A DNA stretch of 64,000 nucleotides, taken from assembly GCF_000801295.1 (NCBI RefSeq), contig NZ_AP012978.1, positions 434,001 through 498,000 of the forward strand. Reading direction: 5' to 3'. Below, piece by piece: positions 1-9,506 of the stretch. The stretch is from an endosymbiont of unidentified scaly snail isolate Monju. GTDB lineage: Bacteria > Pseudomonadota > Gammaproteobacteria > Chromatiales > Chromatiaceae. Every line of letters starts with the position of its first letter. The stretch's first letter is position 1. The notes under the pieces are model-generated. The model made no database searches and was not told the DNA's origin. It was given only the letters and a program-made list of their open reading frames with translations. The position numbers and the translations under genes were made by a program.

Positions 1-662
1 GCCGGGTGGTCATCCAGTCCAACGTCGAGGGCCGCGACATGGGCGGTCTGGTGGCCGAGCTGCGCCGGCGCATCGCCGAGGAGATCGATCTGCCCCCGGG
101 CTACTCGGTGGTGTTCGGTGGCCAGTTCGAGAACCAGCAGCGCGCGCAGACGCGGCTGATGATCGTGGTGCCGGTCTCGCTCGGGCTGATCTTCCTGCTG
201 CTCTACTTCGCCTTTCACTCGATGGGGCAGGCGGCGCTGATCATGCTCAACGTGCCGCTGGCACTGATCGGCGGCATTGCCGCGCTGTACTGGACCGGGC
301 AGTACCTGTCGGTGCCTGGCTCGATCGGTTTCATCGCCCTGTTCGGCGTGGCGGTGCTCAACGGGGTGGTGATGGTCAATGCCATCAACCAGAACCTGAA
401 GGCCGGCATGGACATGCACGAGGCGGTGTACCGTGGCGCCCTGTCGCGGCTGCGGCCGGTGCTGATGACGGCCTTCATCGCGGCTTTGGGGCTGATCCCC
501 ATGCTGCTCTCGCACGGCGTGGGCTCGGAGGTGCAGCGCCCGCTGGCCACGGTGGTGGTCGGCGGCCTGGTCTCCAGTACCCTGCTCACGTTGTTCATCC
601 TGCCGTCACTCTATCCGCTGTTCTCTCGGATAGTGGCGAAGGAGCGCGGTTCGCTCGCCTGA
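1..662 (+). CDS. Heavy-metal RND efflux pump, CzcA/CusA type (3' part)
   Basis: C-terminal about 219 residues of an inner-membrane RND pump that drives metal cations (probably Cu/Ag or Co/Zn/Cd) out through a tripartite envelope complex using the proton gradient. The reading frame is open from the window edge, so the start lies outside. The segment begins in the last periplasmic loop and then shows about five hydrophobic helices. FGVAVLNGVVMV and the ending SSTLLTLFILPSLYPLF are typical of the CzcA/CusA (HME-RND) branch. It is followed by a terminator and then by a Cu/Ag-type ATPase, which favours a copper/silver role (inference). The substrate-determining part of the protein is not in view. 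Confidence 0.9.
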   Translation, partial: RVVIQSNVEGRDMGGLVAELRRRIAEEIDLPPGYSVVFGGQFENQQRAQTRLMIVVPVSLGLIFLLLYFAFHSMGQAALIMLNVPLALIGGIAALYWTGQYLSVPGSIGFIALFGVAVLNGVVMVNAINQNLKAGMDMHEAVYRGALSRLRPVLMTAFIAALGLIPMLLSHGVGSEVQRPLATVVVGGLVSSTLLTLFILPSLYPLFSRIVAKERGSLA

Positions 663-698
663 ACCGCACGAGGATGCCCGGCCGGACCGGGCCTTTGG

Positions 699-745
699 GC
701 AATCGCGTGCCGCCTCCCCTGGCGCGCGGTTGCTTTTTTCGTTTT
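699..745 (+). terminator. Rho-independent terminator after the RND pump gene
   Basis: A 12-bp stem (699-710 with 722-733, two G-U pairs) with a loop of about 11 bases is followed directly by six T and a further T-rich stretch. It separates the pump gene from the ATPase gene. Confidence 0.75.
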
Positions 746-887
746 CGGAGCGGGAGAGGATGGTTCGTCACTAAGGGTTACAAAAGCCGATCCGGACGAC
801 TCAAGCGAGCAACAGCCCGGGTCTTCAATAGGGACAATGGCCGGCCATGGCATGTCGCCTGGAATGTGCCGCCAGCAAGGGGAACGA

Positions 888-3347
<2,460 letters not shown>

Positions 3348-3363
3348 AAGAAGGGAGAGAACG

Positions 3364-3615
3364 ATGTTTGAGCACATGTCGGCATGGGGTTGGGGTTGGC
3401 TCGGCCTGGGAGCGATTCACATGGTGTTGTTCTGGGGTGTGATCATCCTGCTGGTGGTGGTGCTGGTAAAGGTGCTGTCCGGCCTGGGAAACGACAGGGG
3501 GGGCGGTGGTGATGCGGAAGACGACCCCCTGAAGATACTCGAGCAGCGATTCGCCCGTGGCGAGATCGATGAGGAGGAGTTCGAGCGTCGGCGCCGCCGC
3601 CTGCGGGGTGGTTGA
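3364..3615 (+). CDS. Small membrane protein with C-terminal SHOCT domain
   Basis: 83-aa protein with a Trp/Gly-rich N-terminus, one hydrophobic helix at about residues 13-38, a short Gly/Asp linker, and a C-terminal SHOCT motif (DPLKILEQRFARGEIDEEEF). SHOCT modules are short helical hairpins at the ends of many unrelated bacterial proteins and are thought to mediate oligomerisation. An AGGGAGAGA ribosome site precedes the ATG, and the gene sits 16 bases after the P-type ATPase, so the two are probably co-transcribed. Small SHOCT membrane proteins often sit beside copper/silver ATPases. A role as an accessory subunit is inference. Confidence 0.8.
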   Translation: MFEHMSAWGWGWLGLGAIHMVLFWGVIILLVVVLVKVLSGLGNDRGGGGDAEDDPLKILEQRFARGEIDEEEFERRRRRLRGG

Positions 3616-3695
3616 TCGTCCGTGTCCCGGTTTACGGGTTGACCGGGGAGGAGCCAGGCGCGTGATCGGCGCGGGTTGCTCGGGCATCGCGGAGT

Positions 3696-5046
3696 TCACG
3701 GTCGGCTTGTGCGGTCGAGCCCGTATTTCTTGATCGTCCGGTCAAGGGCGGGGCGCGAGATGCCCAGGATTTCGCAGGCCTTGCCACGATGCCAGCGAAC
3801 ATGATGCAGGACCGAGGTCACATGTTCGCGCTCGACGGTTTCGAGGCTGACCAGGCGAACCTGGCCAGGGTCTTCCTCCTTGTCAGCGGGTGGGGCCTCG
3901 GCAAGCAGGATCAACTCGGGGGTAATGGTGTCGCCGCGTGCCAGTACGGCGGCACGGGTGAGGATGTTTTCCAGTTCGCGGATGTTGCCGGGCCAGTCGT
4001 AATCACGCAGCTTGCGCAGTGCCGGTTCGGCGATGTGGCGAATGCGCGTGTGCTGACGGGCGTTGATCCTTGCCAGCAGGTGCTCGATCAGCAGAGGCAT
4101 GTCTTCCTTGCGTTCACGAAGCGGTGGCAGGTGGATATGTACCACGTTCAGGCGGTAGAAGAGGTCTTCGCGGAAGCTGCCCTCGCGGATCAATGCTTCG
4201 AGGTCACGGTTGGTGGCGGCGATGATGCGGGCGCCGGAGTGGAGGGTCTGCGTGCCGCCCACACGCTCGAAGGTGCCATCCTGCAATACACGCAGCAGCT
4301 TGGCCTGCAATGCCAGTGGCATTTCACCCAGTTCATCCAGGAACAGGGTACCGTCGGCAGCCAGCTCGAAGCGTCCCTCCTTGCGGGCCGTGGCACCGGT
4401 GAAGCTGCCCTTCTCATGGCCAAAAAGTTCGCTTTCGAGTACGCCCTCTGCCAGCGCAGAGCAGTTGACCGCGAGAAAGATCCCCGGGCGTCCGGAATGG
4501 TAGTGGATGGCCTTGGCAACGATTTCCTTGCCGGTTCCGCTTTCGCCGGTGATCAGTACCGGTGCCTGGCGCGAGGCCACCGCTCCGATGGTCTTGCAGA
4601 CATCGAGAATGGCCGGGCTCTTGCCGACGATCTGGTCGATGTCGGCGTGCAGTTCTTCGCTCACGATGGCCACCTGCCGGCTCAGCCGATACTGGCGGAG
4701 CGCGTTCTCCAGGGTGGTATCGAGTTCGACCTTCTCGATGGGCTTGCGGATGAAATCGAAGGCGCCTCGACGCATGGCCTCGATGGCCAGATTGTTGTCG
4801 CTCACGCCGGTGATCATGATCACGGGGGGCAGATTCGCGCGCCGCCAGGTGTTCGAGCAGGCTCAGGCCGTGACCATCGGGCAGCTGTTGATCGAGCAGT
4901 ATCAGGTCGGGATCCTGTTCGGCAATCGCCTCGTTCGCCTTCGCGAGGGTATCGGCGAGACGGGGACAGTGCCCGGCATCTTCCAGGTGCATCGAGAGAA
5001 TTTCGCCGAACACGGGGTCGTCTTCGATGATCAGGATATCGGCCAT
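3696..5046 (-). pseudogene. Sigma-54-dependent response regulator (NtrC family), frameshifted
   Basis: Encodes a receiver, AAA+ and Fis-type HTH regulator that would activate sigma-54 promoters after phosphorylation by the neighbouring kinase. The first frame (start ATG at 5046) gives the receiver: acidic IEDD at residues 7-10 and phosphoacceptor D52 in LILLDQQLPDG. The frame breaks at a run of six G (plus strand 4824-4829), and the other frame carries on exactly where the receiver should: VIMITG, IRKPIE, Walker A GESGTGKE, GSFTGA, Walker B LFLDELGE, and a Fis-like HTH ending RPALDRTIKKYGL. Deleting one G restores a 449-aa protein of normal length. The sigma-54 loop reads GSFTGA rather than GAFTGA. 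The cause is either a homopolymer sequencing error or a real inactivation. The kinase is divergent at 5426. Confidence 0.85.
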
Positions 5047-5138
5047 GGCGGTTCTCCGGCGACGGCAATTGCTTGTGCGTGGTGTCCAGGCGGCAGGCAG
5101 CCGGGTTACAGTGGGGCCGCACCTGCTGGACGGATGAC

Positions 5139-5424
5139 TATTAACCCGGCGCCCATCTATGCCATCCTCAGGACGTCAGACAGAAGTCAGAACGCGGCGC
5201 GCTCATCAGGCAATGGTGACTCCATTGGCAAGAAGCGCAACAATGTGCTGGCTTCTGTCTGACGTCCCGATCTTTTTGAAATTCAACCCGTTCGGCCACC
5301 ACGAGCGTGCCCGTGGACGTCGTTGCCGCACCTCGACAGGGAATGACCCTGCCTTCGGCGCGGCGCCTCGCCACGGTCGCGCTCGTGGTGGCTGAGGGTG
5401 ACATAGATGGGTGCCAGGTTAATA
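5139..5424. mobile_element. MITE-like element with TA flanks (IS630/mariner-like)
   Basis: Terminal inverted repeats of 21 bp (5141-5161 and 5402-5422, two mismatches, outer end TTAACC, inner end CCCATCTATG) are each flanked by the dinucleotide TA (5139-5140 and 5423-5424). That is the target duplication expected of IS630/Tc1-mariner transposition. The 282-bp body has no credible gene. It holds two further nested inverted repeats: a perfect 16-bp pair at 5171-5186/5252-5267 and a perfect 13-bp pair at 5295-5307/5380-5392. The right end stops 3 bases before the histidine kinase ATG, so the element now forms the immediate 5' leader of that gene. This explains the 379-base gap between the two regulatory genes. 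Confidence 0.75.
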
Positions 5425-5425
5425 C

Positions 5426-6847
5426 ATGATGAAGATCCGATGGACGCCTGCCAAGGTTTCACTGCTCAGCCTGTTGCTGATGGGGGTCGTGGTGCTGGGG
5501 ATCGGTATTCCTGGCCTGCAATTCACCATCGATTACCTGTATGCGCAGATGGAGCGCCACGCGGTCGAACACAATCGCGAGGTGGCCTCGCATGTTGAGT
5601 CGCTGCTTGCTCCTCGGGTGGCGGTGGAGGAGACCGAGCGTTTGCGCCTGTTGCAGAGGGTGATGGCGATCTATGGCGCTTTCGGTTATCGGCTGTTTCT
5701 GCTCGACGAACAGGGCCGTCTCCTGGCAGACAGCCATTCACCGATGGTCGGGCCACGACCGGTTGCCTCGACATGGCTGAGAACCCTGCGGGAGGGAGCG
5801 GCCCCCGGTGTCGCCCGCGCCGAGGACGAACAGGGGCACCCCTTGCTGATCTGGTTCGAGTCGCTGCGCTCCGAGCGTTATCCAGGCCAGCGTTTCCTGC
5901 TTGGCGTGGCCAGCGACCAGCAGCGATTTCTCCAGTTCATGCAGGAAGTGCACCGCAACCTCGATGTGCTCCTGGTTCTCACCTACCTCGCGATCGGTGG
6001 GGTCGGCCTGTTTGCGCTGCGCTTCATTGGCCGGGCCTACGAGCGCAGGCTCGAGGCGGAAGTGGACGAGCGCTCGCGGGCACTTCGCCAGGCGCATCGC
6101 GAGATGCTCGAGCAGACGAGGTTGGCCACCATAGGACAGACCGCTGCGGTGCTGGCGCACGAGATGCGTAATCCGCTCTCCTCTATCAAGCTCGCGCTCT
6201 CGGGAATGCAAGACCAGTCGCCGCTACCGGAACGTGCAAAGCGGCGTATCGACCTGGTGGTAGGCGAGGTGGACCGGCTCGATCAGTTGCTCACCCAGAC
6301 GCTGGACTATGCACGGCCCTTGCAGTTTGGTGATCGACCGGTGGCGATTGACGATGTTATTGATCGCGTTATCGAACAGCAGCGCCCGCTACTGGAGCAG
6401 GCCGAACTTCGCCTGGTCCGCAAGCACTGCCCCGATTGCCGACTCGAGCGAGTCGATGAGAACAAGCTGTACCAGGCACTGCTCAACGGGGTGCGCAATG
6501 CACTGGAGGCGAGTCCCCGGGGGGGATGTATCGAAGTGTCACTCGAGATGGTGTCGGAGAACGAACTGTTGCTGCGGATTTGCAACGAGGGTGAAACGCT
6601 GGAGAGACAGGTAGTGGAACGTGCCTTCGAGCCCTTCTTCACCACCAAGCCCCGGGGGTCGGGCCTGGGGTTGGGGCTGGTGCGGCGGATCGTCGAGGAA
6701 CACGGTGGCACCGTCTGCCTGGAGGCGAGACCGGGTGGTGGCGCCTGTCTGAAGATGGCTCTGCCACGCGAGGTACCCGCCAAGGAGAGTCGTGTCGATG
6801 ATCCCGATGGAAGTCCAAAAAGCGGGAGCAGGCCGGGCAGCGATTGA
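5426..6847 (+). CDS. Membrane sensor histidine kinase
   Basis: 473-aa two-component sensor. Two transmembrane helices (about 11-31 and 181-201) bound a periplasmic sensor region of about 150 residues. A short coiled linker follows, then a HisKA domain with H-box LAHEMRNPLSS (H245), and a HATPase_c domain with an N-box around LLNGVRNALEAS, FEPFFTTKPRGSGLGLGL, and a terminal glycine-rich G2-like segment. It pairs with the divergent NtrC-family regulator, as in ZraSR/HydHG-type systems. The signal is unknown; the metal genes next door suggest metal or envelope stress (inference). ATGATG at 5426 gives two possible starts. The MITE ends at 5422, so the native ribosome site may have been displaced; an AGG at 5416-5418 inside the element end is the only nearby candidate. 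Confidence 0.88.
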   Translation: MMKIRWTPAKVSLLSLLLMGVVVLGIGIPGLQFTIDYLYAQMERHAVEHNREVASHVESLLAPRVAVEETERLRLLQRVMAIYGAFGYRLFLLDEQGRLLADSHSPMVGPRPVASTWLRTLREGAAPGVARAEDEQGHPLLIWFESLRSERYPGQRFLLGVASDQQRFLQFMQEVHRNLDVLLVLTYLAIGGVGLFALRFIGRAYERRLEAEVDERSRALRQAHREMLEQTRLATIGQTAAVLAHEMRNPLSSIKLALSGMQDQSPLPERAKRRIDLVVGEVDRLDQLLTQTLDYARPLQFGDRPVAIDDVIDRVIEQQRPLLEQAELRLVRKHCPDCRLERVDENKLYQALLNGVRNALEASPRGGCIEVSLEMVSENELLLRICNEGETLERQVVERAFEPFFTTKPRGSGLGLGLVRRIVEEHGGTVCLEARPGGGACLKMALPREVPAKESRVDDPDGSPKSGSRPGSD

Positions 6848-6924
6848 TCCCTCCCGAAACACGGAGACCCGGGCGAGTGTTCGAATCTGCTACGGGAAAA
6901 ACGAACCGGTCACGCGCCATGAGG

Positions 6925-6955
6925 ACACAAAAAGACACCGGCTCGAGGGCCGGTG
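6925..6955 (-). terminator. Rho-independent terminator of the His-rich protein gene
   Basis: Stem CACCGGC/GCCGGTG (6936-6942 and 6949-6955) with a 6-base loop. Read on the minus strand it is followed by TCTTTTTGTG. It lies about 80 bases downstream of the stop of the minus-strand gene at 7035-7334. Confidence 0.7.
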
Positions 6956-7034
6956 AAAGGGGCCGAAGTCGGCAGGGGATGGGCCGTCTCGGCCCCGAAT
7001 CTTCCCGGTGTGCCGGTCCGGGAAGGACGGAGGA

Positions 7035-7334
7035 TCAGCTGTGGGAATGCGGTACGAAGTTTTTGATGGTGTCGTCTCCGTGGTCGTGCATGGGCATGTT
7101 CTGTGCGTACGGATGATTGTCGGGCTTCACCGGCAGGTCGTGCCCGTGGCGCACGAATTCCTTTACCGTGTCGTCTCCGTGATCGTGGTTCGGGCCCAGG
7201 CTGGTGCTGCGAGATCCCGGCGCGTGATCGGCCAGGGGGCTGCCGTAATACTCGTTGTTGTCGAGTACCTGGTCGAGGGCCATGGCGCCAGCAGAGGACA
7301 GGGTGAGCAGGGTGGCAATGACGAGTTTCTTCAT
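7035..7334 (-). CDS. Secreted His/Asp-rich repeat protein of unknown function
   Basis: 99-aa product, not recognised as a named family. It starts with a classical signal peptide (MKKLVIATLLTLSSAGAMA, cleavage probably after AMA) and matures to about 80 residues. The mature part holds an internal duplication: HDHGDDTVKEFVRHGHD and HDHGDDTIKNFVPHSHS, separated by about 25 residues. Clustered His and Asp in both copies suggest metal binding in the periplasm (inference). The ATG at 7334 is chosen because GGAGA lies 6-7 bases upstream; a longer frame to 7367 has no such site. It stands alone, with its own terminator, between the sensor kinase and a transporter. The closeness of the copper/silver genes fits a small periplasmic metal buffer, but that is not shown. 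Confidence 0.7.
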   Translation of the reverse strand: MKKLVIATLLTLSSAGAMALDQVLDNNEYYGSPLADHAPGSRSTSLGPNHDHGDDTVKEFVRHGHDLPVKPDNHPYAQNMPMHDHGDDTIKNFVPHSHS

Positions 7335-7552
7335 GACGAGTCTCCGTGTGGGTTTCAGGTGTTTCAAGCTTCGGGAAGCGGAATGTCTCCGGCTTCACCC
7401 GGTATACAGCAGGACTCGTGCCATGTTGGATAAACCATTTCTCGTCAATGGGTTGCGTAGGATTTTCCGGGCGTCCCCCGTGCGGGGCGGGGAGCACGTT
7501 TCAACATCTCGTGCCGAAATTCCACGAAACGTGCAAACCGAATCTGTCGATA

Positions 7553-9370
7553 TCAGGTGAGTGGGTAGAGCTGCGGCAGCAACCAGGAGAACACCGCCCA
7601 CATGATCAGCGTCAGCGGGACGCCCACGCGCAGGAAGTCGCCGAAGCGGTAGCCGCCGGCGCTCATCACCAGCAGGTTGGTCTTGTAGGCGATGGGGGTG
7701 GCGTAGCTCATGTTGGCGCCGAACAGCACGCTGAGCACGAAGGGTTCCTCGGGCAGGCCGAGCTGGCGTGCGATGCCGATGGCGATGGGGGTGCCGATCA
7801 GGGCCGCGGCGTTGTTCGACACGATGTTGGTGAAGATCGCCATCAGCAGCATCAGGCCGGAGAGCAGGGCCGCCGGCGGGGTGCCACGCGTGCCCTCGAC
7901 GAACAGGCCGGCCAGCCAGTCGGCCGCCCCGGTCGCCAGCAGGGCCTTGCCCAGTGCCAGGCTGGCGACCACGATGAGGATGACCTGGCTGCTCAGGGCA
8001 TGGGCGGCGTCACGCCAATCGAGGCAACGGGTGGCGATCATCAGCAGCACGCCGGCCAGTGCGGTATAGACGATGGGCAACCAGCCGAGAGCCGCTGGCA
8101 GTACGATCCCGGCCATGATCGCCAGCGCCAGCGGGGCACGGTCACTGTGCGGCAGCTCGGTGGTGGCATCCAGCACCAGCACCTGGGCTTCGCGCTTGAG
8201 TCGCGCGATCTGTTCGCGGCTGCCCTGGACCAGCACGATGTCGCCGACTTTCAGGCGGATATCGCGGATGTCGCGGCGCAGCAGGCGCGGCTGCCAGCCG
8301 GGACGGTGCAGCGCCAGGGTGAACAGCTGGTAGCGTTCGACAAAGTGAGACTGGGTCAGTGTCGCGCCCTCCAGCGACGAGCCCTGGGTGACCACCACCT
8401 CGGCCAGCTGCTGGTCTCCGGCTGCCAGCGGGTGATCCTCGTCCACCGGGGTGTCGCCAGCCCACAACTGGCCATCGAGTACCGTCTCGTATTCCTTCAG
8501 TCGGTCGGGCGTGTCCGACAGCAGCAGGCGGTCGCCGGCCCGCAACACCGCGTCGGGCAACGGAAGCAATTGGGCGTGTTCGCCACGCAGGATGCGCAGC
8601 ACCGGCAGCTCGTCGCCGGCCTTCTCGACAAGTTCTCGCAGCGGTCGTCCGTCCGCCCAGCTCCCTTCCGGCAACAGCAGTTGCGCAGTGAATACCCGGG
8701 GCGAGGTGTCGCCGAGCTGACTGTCGCGTGCCGGCAGCAGGCGTGGCGCGATCAACCACAGATAGAGCAGGCCGGCCCCGCCGGCGATGCTCACCGGCAG
8801 CAGGAAGTCGAACATGCCGAAACGTTCCAGACCCATCTCGGCGGCCACGCTCACCACCAGCAGGTTGGTCGAGGTGCCGATGGTGGTCGCCATGCCGCCG
8901 AGCAGGGTGGCGAAGCCCATCGGCATCAGTACGCGTGAGGCGGCATTGCCGGTGCGCAGCGAGACACTGACCAGGATGGGCAGCAACAGCACCACGATGG
9001 GCACATTGTTGACGAAGGCGCTGAACACCGCGCCCACCACCAGGGTGAGTGCCAGCGACAGCGCGGGCGCGGTCCCCCAGGCGCGCGCCAGAAGACGGCC
9101 GACCGGCTCCAGCGCACCTGTGCGCACCAGTCCCTGTCCGGCAATCATCAGGGCACAGACCGCGACCAGTGCCTCGTGCCCGAAGCCGAGCAGGAACTCG
9201 TGCGCCTCCAGGCGCACGCCCTCGTGCGTGTAGGGAAACAGCTCGAAGCCCAGCAGCAGGGCGACCAGCACGAACAGACTGGAGGTCTCGAGCGCCAGCC
9301 GCTCGCGGGTGAACAGGATCAGCGCGACCGCGGTGAGGGTCAGTGTGGCGATGGCGTGTGGTCCGGGCAT
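7553..9370 (-). CDS. SLC13/DASS-type transporter with two RCK_C (TrkA-C) domains
   Basis: Inner-membrane permease of about 605 aa of the type often annotated as SLC13 family permease (sodium-coupled anion or sulfur-compound transport). It has two halves of five to six helices. Each half carries the re-entrant-loop signature: FVNNVPIVVLLLPI in the first half and FTNIVSNNAAALIGTP in the second. Two RCK_C/TrkA-C-like domains lie between them in the cytosol (one ends near LLLSDTPDRLKEYE, the other contains GDIVLVQGSREQIARLK). The start is set at 9370, with GGAG six bases upstream; ATGs at 9382 and further upstream lack a site and would run into tmcA. The substrate is not predictable; sulfate or another small anion is possible. 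Confidence 0.85.
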   Translation of the reverse strand: MPGPHAIATLTLTAVALILFTRERLALETSSLFVLVALLLGFELFPYTHEGVRLEAHEFLLGFGHEALVAVCALMIAGQGLVRTGALEPVGRLLARAWGTAPALSLALTLVVGAVFSAFVNNVPIVVLLLPILVSVSLRTGNAASRVLMPMGFATLLGGMATTIGTSTNLLVVSVAAEMGLERFGMFDFLLPVSIAGGAGLLYLWLIAPRLLPARDSQLGDTSPRVFTAQLLLPEGSWADGRPLRELVEKAGDELPVLRILRGEHAQLLPLPDAVLRAGDRLLLSDTPDRLKEYETVLDGQLWAGDTPVDEDHPLAAGDQQLAEVVVTQGSSLEGATLTQSHFVERYQLFTLALHRPGWQPRLLRRDIRDIRLKVGDIVLVQGSREQIARLKREAQVLVLDATTELPHSDRAPLALAIMAGIVLPAALGWLPIVYTALAGVLLMIATRCLDWRDAAHALSSQVILIVVASLALGKALLATGAADWLAGLFVEGTRGTPPAALLSGLMLLMAIFTNIVSNNAAALIGTPIAIGIARQLGLPEEPFVLSVLFGANMSYATPIAYKTNLLVMSAGGYRFGDFLRVGVPLTLIMWAVFSWLLPQLYPLT

Positions 9371-9506
9371 GCTTTGCTCCATGCGATATGGCGGCATGGA
9401 TGCTGGCATTATCCGCATGGTGATGCCAGTACCCCGGCCCCTTGCCATGTTGCAGGGCTTGCCGCAGGCTGGCGCGTCGATGCCTGTACCACGAGGTGCT
9501 CCAGGG

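Noticed and set aside
5171-5267. 16-bp inverted repeat as a transcription terminator
   Set aside because: The arms are 65 bases apart with no T-run; better explained as internal structure of the MITE.
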